Shown here piece after piece: positions 1-7,042 of a stretch of DNA of 39,088 bases. Under the pieces are notes generated by a model that was given only the letters and a program-made list of their open reading frames with translations, was not told the DNA's origin and ran no database searches. A program made the position numbers and the translations under genes. The first letter of the stretch is position 1. Each line of letters opens with the position of its first letter. Source of the DNA: a virus; the IMG/VR virus record IMGVR_UViG_3300034374_007952, positions 1 through 39,088 of that record. One strand, given 5' to 3'.

Positions 1-66
1 GCCGAGAGGTGGTTTCATTCTGAAAAACCCTTTGTCATAGTTTACGGAACGTGGAACGCGAGTTAA
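1..66 (+). CDS. C-terminal end of an unidentified protein, cut by the window edge
   Basis: Frame 1 is open from the first base to a TAA at 64-66 and would encode the last 21 residues of a protein ending in GTWNAS. It overlaps the proposed GTG start of the terminase small subunit by 16 bases, which fits the overlapping style of this genome. Nothing in so short a piece identifies a family. It is in frame with the truncated primase gene at the other end of the window, but joining them would give only 79 residues, too short for a primase-polymerase. Twenty-one open codons can occur by chance, so this is tentative. Confidence 0.35.
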   Translation, partial: AERWFHSEKPFVIVYGTWNAS

Positions 67-434
67 CCTATTGTAAAAAGGTGTATGTATTGAAGAAGCC
101 AAAAATGCCTTCAGGTAAAGGTCCAGTTTTTAAAAAACAATGGAAAATTTTAGTTGATATAATCTACACCAAAGAAAACGTTCATGATAATTTATTCGAG
201 CAATTATCAATACTTTGTGACTTATATCAAGAATATCACGATCTTTCTAAGTTTATCAAAGAGAACGGTTACTCTTATGAAAGTGAAACTCGAAACGGTA
301 ATCAAGTAAAAAAATACCCTGAAGTAGATCAACGAAACAAAGTTCTATCGGATATTAGAATGTTTTCTAAAATGTTGGGTATAACTGCTGAAGGTAAGTA
401 CGTACCTGAAGATGATAATAATGAGTGGACATAA
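51..434 (+). CDS. terS: Terminase small subunit, P27-like
   Basis: The 127-residue product resembles P27-family small terminase subunits, which recognise phage DNA and hand it to the large subunit for packaging. The evidence is its size, its position just before the large subunit, and a helical C-terminal half (about residues 60-115) with the family pattern: a glycine-rich turn, then PEVDQRN, then a helix ending in a short LGIT segment. There is no ATG near the 5' end. GTG at 51 is the first start after the in-frame stop at 21-23, and GTG at 81 is an alternative; neither has a strong ribosome site. The stop lies inside the next gene, so an HNH gene separates it from its partner terL. The family call is moderately sure. 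Confidence 0.75.
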   Translation: MERELTYCKKVYVLKKPKMPSGKGPVFKKQWKILVDIIYTKENVHDNLFEQLSILCDLYQEYHDLSKFIKENGYSYESETRNGNQVKKYPEVDQRNKVLSDIRMFSKMLGITAEGKYVPEDDNNEWT

Positions 435-990
435 CCTAAGATGGAGGTTTGTACCTGGGTATGAAGGTTATTATAGAGTTTCAGATACAGGTGTTGTCGC
501 CAGTGTAGAAAGATTAGTAGTCACCAAGGATAGGCTAGGTAGACCTGCAAAAAGAAAAGTCAAAAATAAGATTTTGCGAACTCACATAAGTAAGAATGGA
601 GGTTACGAAACCGTTCAACTTTCTATGAATGGGAAAGCAAAATATTTCATGGTCCATCGTTTAGTTATGTTAGCGTTTGTTGGCCCTTTACCTGAAAATA
701 AAGAAATTAATCACAAAGACTTTAACCCTTTAAACAATCATTTAGAAAATTTAGAGTATGTCACCCATAAGGAAAACACTTTATACTCTTATGAGAACGG
801 CAGGTTTTATATCCCAAAAGGTCAAGAAAACGGTGCTACTAAAGTAACAGAACAACAAGTTAAAGAAATGACACAATTGAAGATAAACGGAATGAGTTAT
901 AGACAATTAGGTGAAAAATTTGGAATATCCCACACACAAGCTAGACGTATTTGCACCAGGGAGAATTGGAAGCACTTAGATGTTGAATAG
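412..990 (+). CDS. HNH homing-type endonuclease with NUMOD4 and C-terminal HTH
   Basis: This is a 192-residue free-standing HNH endonuclease of the homing type. Residues 11-27 carry the NUMOD4 pattern WRFVPGYEGYYRVSDTG. Residues 81-118 are the HNH core, with VHRLV (H82), INHKD (H101, D103) and the NNHLENLE segment. Residues 142-182 form a helix-turn-helix (YRQLGEKFGISHTQARRI) that probably contacts target DNA. Such proteins usually cut a homologous allele lacking the gene so that it spreads. It overlaps terS by 23 bases and terL by 11, so it lies between two genes that normally touch. The true start may be ATG 421 rather than 412, and neither has a good ribosome site. A packaging role like that of the small HNH proteins of cos phages is less likely, because NUMOD4 marks selfish nucleases. 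Confidence 0.88.
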   Translation: MIIMSGHNLRWRFVPGYEGYYRVSDTGVVASVERLVVTKDRLGRPAKRKVKNKILRTHISKNGGYETVQLSMNGKAKYFMVHRLVMLAFVGPLPENKEINHKDFNPLNNHLENLEYVTHKENTLYSYENGRFYIPKGQENGATKVTEQQVKEMTQLKINGMSYRQLGEKFGISHTQARRICTRENWKHLDVE

Positions 991-2659
991 TAAACAATAC
1001 CCCAATTGCGCTAGAGCTTTTAAATACGCTGAAAAAATACTCAGTGGTGAAATTGCATCGTGCTGGCAAATTAAAGCAAGTTGCGAACGCTTTAAACGAG
1101 ATTTAGAAAACCCTAAATTCTATTTTGATTTTGATAAAGCAGAAAGAGCTTGTAGATTACTTCAAAAATTTCCGCACATTAAAGGACCGCTTGCAGGTCA
1201 ACCATTACTATTAGATGACTGGCAGTTATTTATTCACGTTAATGTTTTCGGGTTCATGTGGGCAAATGGAAAATCGAAAGGTTTTAGAAGATTCACAAAA
1301 GTTTTTGTTTTATGTGCCAGAAAAAACGGCAAAACAGCGTTATCATCACCTGTCGGTCTTTATTCTTTAGCACTTGATGGAGAATCAGGGGCAGAAGTTT
1401 ATTCCTTGGCCAGTAAAAAAGATCAAGCAAGAATTGTATTTGATACATCTAGAGAACAATTAAAAAGATCGCCTTCGTTCGCCAAGAAAACTGGGACTGA
1501 ATTATTTCGCCACCATATTGAGAACGATAGAACAGCTTCAGTATATAAACCGCTTGCTAGTGACTCTAATTCTCTGGATGGCCTAGGTCCATCTACGGTT
1601 ATTTTTGACGAAGTGCATAGTTTTAAAGATCGAAACCTTTATGGTGTTATGGAAACTGCTGTAGGTGCGAGAAAACAACCTCTACTATGGGCCATTTCAA
1701 CCGCTGGTTTCGACGATACTGGAATATGTTACGAGCTTCAGACCGATTTAGAGAAAGTTTTAAAACAAGAATATGAAGATGATTCTCAATTCGGGATGAT
1801 TTATACAATCGATAAAGATGATGATTTTCGTGATAAGAGTTGTTGGATTAAGGCCAACCCTAATTTAGGTGTATCGGTTTCAGAAGAATATATACAAGGG
1901 ATGGTTGATAAAGCTATTCGACAACCTGGAAACAAAAACAACGTTCTAACTAAACACTTCAATATATGGTGTACAGCTAGTGAAAACCTTTTCGACATGC
2001 TTGCTTTCGACGATTGCGCGGTAAAAGATTTAAAAAGAGAAGATTACTTAAAGACAGCTTGTTATGCAGGGATAGATTTAGCTTCAAAAATTGACTTAAC
2101 TGGTTTTGTTTATATCCACAAAAAAGATGATCTTTACTATTTGTTTAGTGATGCTTTCTTACCCGAAGCTGCAATCGAGAATAGTAAAAACGCTTCTTAT
2201 CCTGCATGGGTAGAAGAAGGCCATCTTATATCAACCAAGGGTGAAGCAATTAATTACAACACTCTAGGAGATTATTTTTTAGACGAAGTGGATAGTAAAA
2301 CAGTTAGGGAAAGCTTCTATGACCCTTGGTCTGCTAGTCAGTTTTCGCAAACGATGAGTGCTGAAGGTATCGAAATGACTGAATTTAAAATGAATACAGG
2401 TAATGTTTCGGAACCGTTAAAATTTTTGGATGCTATTATAAGGGAAAGAAAACTAAGGCACAACGGATGCCCTGTGTTACGATGGTGTTTCGGCAACGTA
2501 GTTGTAAAAGAAGACCATAATGGTAATATTTATTTTCGGAAAGCTCATGCAAAATTCAAAATTGACCTTGCCGTAGCCGCGACGATGGCCATAGCGGGAT
2601 GGATTGGCGAGCAAGAGGAAGAGTCAGTTTACGAAAAACGTGGCATTATCGTTCTTTGA
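980..2659 (+). CDS. terL: Terminase large subunit
   Basis: This 559-residue packaging motor pumps DNA into the prohead and cuts concatemers. The N-terminal ATPase shows a variant Walker A, CARKNGKT at 112-119, and Walker B, TVIFDE at 206-211. The C-terminal RNase H-like nuclease shows its three acidic motifs: AGIDLASKIDLT (D366), FYDPW (D448) and KIDLAVA (D529). Length and motif layout match the Terminase_1 family that accompanies HK97-type heads. The ATG at 980 overlaps the end of the HNH gene, so translation is probably coupled. Both domains look intact, and I see no sign that the neighbouring endonuclease gene has damaged it. Confidence 0.96.
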   Translation: MLNSKQYPNCARAFKYAEKILSGEIASCWQIKASCERFKRDLENPKFYFDFDKAERACRLLQKFPHIKGPLAGQPLLLDDWQLFIHVNVFGFMWANGKSKGFRRFTKVFVLCARKNGKTALSSPVGLYSLALDGESGAEVYSLASKKDQARIVFDTSREQLKRSPSFAKKTGTELFRHHIENDRTASVYKPLASDSNSLDGLGPSTVIFDEVHSFKDRNLYGVMETAVGARKQPLLWAISTAGFDDTGICYELQTDLEKVLKQEYEDDSQFGMIYTIDKDDDFRDKSCWIKANPNLGVSVSEEYIQGMVDKAIRQPGNKNNVLTKHFNIWCTASENLFDMLAFDDCAVKDLKREDYLKTACYAGIDLASKIDLTGFVYIHKKDDLYYLFSDAFLPEAAIENSKNASYPAWVEEGHLISTKGEAINYNTLGDYFLDEVDSKTVRESFYDPWSASQFSQTMSAEGIEMTEFKMNTGNVSEPLKFLDAIIRERKLRHNGCPVLRWCFGNVVVKEDHNGNIYFRKAHAKFKIDLAVAATMAIAGWIGEQEEESVYEKRGIIVL

Positions 2660-2692
2660 CGTTTAGAATTAAAGATATTATAGGGGAAAAAC

Positions 2693-3400
2693 ATGGATGG
2701 CCTACTCAAGCTAAATAATAAAAGCTCGTTTCGAGTTGTTAACAGAAGTCAAACCAAAGCTGAAATTATAATTTATGACGAAATCGGACCTTACGAATTT
2801 TTCGATCAAGTCTCAGCTAAGATGGTTGATAAAGAACTAAAAGCTCTACCTGATACTGTAAACGATATTGAAGTTAGACTCAATAGCCCTGGTGGCGATG
2901 TGTTTGAAGGCTTCACCATTTATAATCGTTTAAAGCAACATAAAGCCAAAGTCACAATTTATGTTGATGGACTTGCTGCCTCGATTGCTTCAATCATAGC
3001 GATGGCAGGTGACGACATTATAATGGGTGAAGGCGCACTCATGATGATTCACAAACCTTGGACCTGGACCGCTGGCAATAGTTCTGAACTTGAAGAAACT
3101 ATTGACCGTTTGATGGATATTGAGGAACAATTAGTCAAGGTATATCAGAAAAAAACTGGTTTAGATCGGTCTGAAATTAAGTCTATGCTTGCAAAAGAGA
3201 CTTGGATGGACGGTGATCAAGCATTAAGTCAAGGTTTTGTCACTGAATTATTTCAAAGTGAAGAAACCATTGCTGCTTCAGCTATTGATAAATCAGTTTG
3301 GATTAAACATAAGCCAAAAGTTAAGGATAACAATTTGGCCAACAAGGAAAAGTTGAACGATTTCAAAAAGAATATTCAAGAGTATCTAGCTCGTACTTAA
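2693..3400 (+). CDS. Head maturation protease, ClpP-like
   Basis: This 235-residue serine protease has the ClpP fold and would cleave scaffold segments during prohead maturation. The sequence shows the oxyanion strand LNSPGGDVFEG at 63-73, the nucleophile in DGLAASIAS (S97) and the catalytic histidine in MMIHKPW (H120). The acidic third member is probably in the helical part after residue 130. The ATG follows a good ribosome site, GGGGA, eight bases upstream. It lies between terL and the capsid gene. In the textbook HK97 order the portal would come before it, but here the portal is downstream at 5742. The last 40 residues are lysine-rich and specific to this phage. Confidence 0.94.
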   Translation: MDGLLKLNNKSSFRVVNRSQTKAEIIIYDEIGPYEFFDQVSAKMVDKELKALPDTVNDIEVRLNSPGGDVFEGFTIYNRLKQHKAKVTIYVDGLAASIASIIAMAGDDIIMGEGALMMIHKPWTWTAGNSSELEETIDRLMDIEEQLVKVYQKKTGLDRSEIKSMLAKETWMDGDQALSQGFVTELFQSEETIAASAIDKSVWIKHKPKVKDNNLANKEKLNDFKKNIQEYLART

Positions 3401-3453
3401 CGTAGCGACTTTTGAGTTTTTTTGGATTTTAAAATATCTATAAGGAGATAGAA

Positions 3454-4749
3454 ATGAAAGAAAAATTGGAAAAACTTAGAGCGCGAATGGGTGAAATTTC
3501 TAACGCTCTTAAAGCATTTGACAACGTTGATAATTTCTCTGACGAGCAAATCAATGAAATTAACGAGCTTAATGGTGAGTTTAAAAATCTTGCTAAACAA
3601 GCTGACGCACTTCAAGCTACTATTGACATTCAGGCACAAGCTTCAGCATCAACTAGAGTTGCTGCTCCAGTAGCTCCTGTTGTTAATCAAGTTCCAGCGG
3701 GTCAAGGTGCTAGAACAAGTAACCACTACGACAAGACCATGGGGTTCAAAAACTTTGGTGAGTTTGCTGGTGCCGTTGCTGATATTTCAAAAGGTAAAAT
3801 TCACAATAACTTCAACAACTCTACAGCTTACGAGCTAGCCGGAGAGGATGGAGGAGTCCTTATTCCAACTGACTTTATGTCGGATATTAGAGAGAAAGTA
3901 ACCTCAGATGAATCTCTATTACCAAGAACTTCAAACTTCACTACTTCAAGTAACCACATGTCTGTACCTACAGATGAGAAGGAACCTTGGAACGGTGGTA
4001 TTACTGCTTCATGGCTTGGAGAAGGTCAACAGTATACAGCTAGTAAGCAAGAGTTAGGTCAAGCTAACTTTAGACTTCACAAGCTTGGTGCTTTGGTTAA
4101 GTGTACTGACGAGCTTCTAGAAGATGCTTCAGCACTTGAGTCTTACATTAGACGTAAAGCTCCTAGTGCAATCGTTCACAAGCTTAACGATGCTATTATT
4201 GCTGGCGACGGTTCTGCTAAACCAAGTGGTATCATCAACAGTGGTTTTACTTTTGAAGTAGCAAAAGAAGGCGGTCAAACGGCTGACACTATTGTTTACA
4301 ACAATATCATCAAAATGGAAGCTAGATTACTTCCTCAGTCTGCTGGTAGAGCGGTTTGGCTTGCTCATCCACAAGTTAAAGAGCAACTTCGTCAACTACA
4401 AGACTCTAACGGTAACTTGATTTACATGAACGGTGGTCAATTCGCTAACGCTGCTGCACCAGGGTTTGACACTCTTCTAGGTAAACCAGTTGTTTATATG
4501 ATGGGTTCAATGCCTCAATTAGGTAACTCAGGTGACTTAATCTTGGCCGACCTTGATTACTATTACTCGGTACTTAAAACTTCTGCGATTACTCAAGATG
4601 TTTCAACACACTTGTTCTTCGACAGAGATATTACAGCTTTCAAATTCACTATGAGAGTTGATGGTAAGTGTCCATTTAAGGCCCCTGTAACAACTCAGAA
4701 CGGAAGTTTTGATATGTCAGGTTTCGTTAAATTGGCCGAAAGAGCTTAA
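3454..4749 (+). CDS. Major capsid protein, HK97 fold
   Basis: This 431-residue protein builds the icosahedral shell. Residues 1-60 are a charged coiled coil like the HK97 delta domain, which acts as an internal scaffold and is removed by the protease. Residues 60-105 are an Ala/Pro/Gln-rich linker where cleavage would be expected. The rest has the HK97 core pattern, including GGVLIPTDF near 129, the E-loop region around TASWLGEGQQYTASK and the C-terminal P-domain and A-domain segments. A strong ribosome site (AAGGAGAT) sits eight bases before the ATG, as expected for the most abundant protein. A terminator hairpin follows directly at 4762-4794, so its mRNA end is defined. Confidence 0.95.
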   Translation: MKEKLEKLRARMGEISNALKAFDNVDNFSDEQINEINELNGEFKNLAKQADALQATIDIQAQASASTRVAAPVAPVVNQVPAGQGARTSNHYDKTMGFKNFGEFAGAVADISKGKIHNNFNNSTAYELAGEDGGVLIPTDFMSDIREKVTSDESLLPRTSNFTTSSNHMSVPTDEKEPWNGGITASWLGEGQQYTASKQELGQANFRLHKLGALVKCTDELLEDASALESYIRRKAPSAIVHKLNDAIIAGDGSAKPSGIINSGFTFEVAKEGGQTADTIVYNNIIKMEARLLPQSAGRAVWLAHPQVKEQLRQLQDSNGNLIYMNGGQFANAAAPGFDTLLGKPVVYMMGSMPQLGNSGDLILADLDYYYSVLKTSAITQDVSTHLFFDRDITAFKFTMRVDGKCPFKAPVTTQNGSFDMSGFVKLAERA

Positions 4750-4761
4750 TAAAATAATCGG

Positions 4762-4794
4762 GGTGTTGGTCTTCGGGTCAACATCTCATTTTTT
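4762..4794 (+). terminator. Intrinsic terminator after the capsid gene
   Basis: The arms GGTGTTGGTC (4762-4771) and GGTCAACATC (4776-4785) pair over ten positions, three of them G-U, around a TTCG tetraloop closed by C-G. A T-rich tail (TCATTTTTT) follows at 4786-4794. It sits 12 bases after the capsid stop codon. It probably ends or attenuates the capsid message, leaving the downstream head genes at a lower level. Confidence 0.85.
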
Positions 4795-4817
4795 AAAAAA
4801 TTTTAAGGAGAACAGAA

Positions 4818-5330
4818 ATGAGTGATAATAAATTTTATGCAGAAAAAATCGGTTCAAAGCAGGTATCTGCACCTGCTGATTTAAACGGCGCTGCTGTAAC
4901 TGGTGCTAGAGTTAGTACAGATACAGGTAGTCGAGTAGCTGTTGAGCTTTCCTTTGGTGCAAGTGCCGCTGCTACAATTGATGTTTCTTTTCAGCAACAT
5001 GATGCCGCTGCTGGTGGTAACTCAAAAGCTCTTACCATTCAAGGTAACTACTATGTTAAGTCTGGTGCTGATACTAAGTTTACTAAGACTGAAATTCGTC
5101 CAGATGATTCAGGACTTTCAGATAGTGTTAGTTTAGCTGCTGATTTTGGTGGCGACGGTTCTGCTGGTGGCATCGTTGTTTTCGATTTCCCTGCTGAATT
5201 TCTTGATGCTAACGGTGGTTTCAACCATCTTTCAGTTAACGTTGCTGACTCAACAGCGATTAAAATCATGTCAGGTGTTTATCATGTATCTAACGTAGAT
5301 CATGAACCTGCTTATGATCTAGACCTTTAA
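4818..5330 (+). CDS. Probable capsid decoration or head structural protein
   Basis: I do not recognise the family with certainty. The 170-residue product starts at an ATG with a strong ribosome site (AAGGAGAA), is rich in Ala, Gly, Ser and Asp, and alternates hydrophobic and polar residues as beta-sandwich proteins do. It has no signal peptide or membrane segment. It lies alone between two strong terminators and directly follows the capsid gene, the usual place for decoration proteins that cap the shell. The acidic, small-residue composition also fits a capsid-surface protein. A role as a soluble head-assembly factor cannot be excluded. Confidence 0.6.
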   Translation: MSDNKFYAEKIGSKQVSAPADLNGAAVTGARVSTDTGSRVAVELSFGASAAATIDVSFQQHDAAAGGNSKALTIQGNYYVKSGADTKFTKTEIRPDDSGLSDSVSLAADFGGDGSAGGIVVFDFPAEFLDANGGFNHLSVNVADSTAIKIMSGVYHVSNVDHEPAYDLDL

Positions 5331-5336
5331 TCAACG

Positions 5337-5358
5337 AAGGGGCTTCGGCCCCTTTTTT
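5337..5358 (+). terminator. Intrinsic terminator after the decoration gene
   Basis: GGGGC (5339-5343) pairs perfectly with GCCCC (5348-5352) around a TTCG tetraloop, extended by AA/TT, and is followed by six T residues (5353-5358). It starts seven bases after the preceding stop codon. This is the clearest rho-independent terminator in the window. Confidence 0.93.
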
Positions 5359-5384
5359 CTTTACCGTTACCTGGGAGACTCTAA

Positions 5385-5732
5385 GTGAGTAGTAAAAAAG
5401 TTAAGTTATATTTTACGCGGGATTGTCCCACTTCAACAATTACTTATAAAGCAGGAAACATTTACGAGATTGAACTTTTGAACGAAGGTTCAATGGATCG
5501 ATGGACTCGAAGAGGTTGTATTCTACCTGAAGAAGCTCCTGAAAGACTTAAAGCAAATGAACCTGTATCTGAACCTGAAGTAGTGGAACCGCCTAAAGAC
5601 GATCCACCTGCTGAAGAACCTACTGTAGAAGAACCTGAACAGGAATCTGAAGAGGAAGAACCTACTGTAGAAGAACCGGAGAAACCTGCAAAACAATCTC
5701 CGAAAAATAAAAGAAACAACAAAAGAAATTAG
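5385..5732 (+). CDS. Small head-region protein with acidic Pro/Glu tail
   Basis: The 115-residue product has a GTG start with a GGGAG ribosome site eight bases upstream. Residues 1-50 form a small globular domain with a pattern seen in short phage head proteins (KLYFTRDCP, YKAGNIYEIE, RWTRRGCIL). Residues 55-100 are an almost uninterrupted run of Glu, Pro and Val containing the direct repeat EEPTVEEPE. The last 15 residues switch to Lys/Asn-rich and very basic. The acidic region is probably disordered. It lies between the decoration and portal genes, so a head-assembly or portal-associated role is plausible. The function is not known to me. Confidence 0.65.
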   Translation: MSSKKVKLYFTRDCPTSTITYKAGNIYEIELLNEGSMDRWTRRGCILPEEAPERLKANEPVSEPEVVEPPKDDPPAEEPTVEEPEQESEEEEPTVEEPEKPAKQSPKNKRNNKRN

Positions 5733-5741
5733 GTCTAAATA

Positions 5742-7013
5742 ATGGGTATCTTGTCCTTCCTGAATCGGAAAAAATACGTAGAAGCTCAACCTAGAGTCAA
5801 TTCTAGAATGGTTATCCCTTCTGGTGGTATATATGTGACTGAAGACACCGCTATGCAGGTCGCTGCCTTTTATAGGGGTGTCACATATATATCAACTCAG
5901 ATAGGTAAACTCCCTTGGCGTGTTAAAAACAAAGACAACGAGATACAAGATCGAAACAAAGTAGATCAAATTCTAAGACTTACACCTAACCCTGAAACAA
6001 ACTCTATGATGTTGAGAATGTTTCTTATTCAGCAAGCGTTGATATATGGAAATGGATACGCTGAGATTGAAAGGGATAATGTAGGTAGAGTCGTTGCCTT
6101 ATGGCCAATGTTGTCCAGGGACGTACAACCTGTAAGGTTGGCGGGAACAAACGAATTAGTTTATCGAATAGTCGGTGGTGGACTTAACGGTGCCACCGAT
6201 ACTTTTTTAAGAAAACAAAACATTTTTAAATTGGCCAATTTTCACACCAAAGACGGTATTCACGGTCTAGGTTTGATTGAGTTCGCTTCTGAGACTCTTG
6301 GAACTGCCAAGGGTGCAGATCAATTCGCCAATTCATTATTTTCCAACGGTGGTATGCCTTCTGGTGTTTTAAAGACCGATAGGACTTTATCGGAAGAAGC
6401 AAGCGGAAGAATAATCGAGAGTTGGAAAACTTCTCACGGTGGACGCAAAGTCGGTGGAACTGCCTTACTTGAAGAAGGTTTAAGTTACGAAGCGATTTCT
6501 CACGATCCACAAGTATTACAATTTTTAGAATCAAGAAAATTCTCTGTATTAGAATTAGCAAGGTTTCTAGGTCTTCCACCTACTAAACTTTTCGACACTA
6601 ATGCAGCGACATTTAATAATATTGAAAACGCTAACCTTGAAGTAGCCACTGACACTTTAGATGCATGGGCGAGAAACCTTGAAACTGAAGCTGACGTAAA
6701 ATTATTATCAAACGGTTTCGGTGGTAATAGAACTGAAATTGATCTTCAAGCTGTTTTTCGTGGTGACATGGAGACTCGTTCACAATACTTTACGAGACTC
6801 ATGCAAGCTGCTGCCATTACTCCTAATGAGATACGTATTGCTGAAGGTAAGTCGCCTTACAAAGGTGGCGATAGGTATTACGTGGCCACTAACAATTACA
6901 CACCTGCTGATAAAGTAGACGAGTTGTTAGAATCTCAGACTTCATCGAATCAGCCTAATCCTGAAGAGACAGAGTTAAACAACGCAGCGATAAAATATTT
7001 TAACAAAAACTAA
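5742..7013 (+). CDS. Portal protein
   Basis: This 423-residue protein belongs to the HK97-type phage portal family, which forms the twelve-subunit ring through which DNA enters and leaves the head. Recognisable segments are the N-terminal AAFYRGVTYISTQIGKLPWRV, then LTPNPETNSMM, then ALIYGNGYAEIERD in the wing and clip region, and ARFLGLPPTKLFD followed by NIENANLE in the stem and crown. Length is normal for the family. The ribosome site is modest (AGG, nine bases before the ATG). Its place after the capsid gene is unusual compared with the common terminase-portal-protease-capsid order. The C-terminal 40 residues are polar and probably disordered. Confidence 0.94.
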   Translation: MGILSFLNRKKYVEAQPRVNSRMVIPSGGIYVTEDTAMQVAAFYRGVTYISTQIGKLPWRVKNKDNEIQDRNKVDQILRLTPNPETNSMMLRMFLIQQALIYGNGYAEIERDNVGRVVALWPMLSRDVQPVRLAGTNELVYRIVGGGLNGATDTFLRKQNIFKLANFHTKDGIHGLGLIEFASETLGTAKGADQFANSLFSNGGMPSGVLKTDRTLSEEASGRIIESWKTSHGGRKVGGTALLEEGLSYEAISHDPQVLQFLESRKFSVLELARFLGLPPTKLFDTNAATFNNIENANLEVATDTLDAWARNLETEADVKLLSNGFGGNRTEIDLQAVFRGDMETRSQYFTRLMQAAAITPNEIRIAEGKSPYKGGDRYYVATNNYTPADKVDELLESQTSSNQPNPEETELNNAAIKYFNKN

Positions 7014-7042
7014 ACTCGTTATACACGCAGTAGGTTTGAGTA

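Noticed and set aside
3397-3673. Leftward and rightward short frames over the start of the capsid gene
   Set aside because: The capsid frame is certain, and these have composition typical of out-of-frame translation.
5462-5789. Leftward frames opposite the acidic Pro/Glu region
   Set aside because: They are mirror products of the low-complexity coding sequence, rich in Ser/Gly or Phe/Arg, with no ribosome site.
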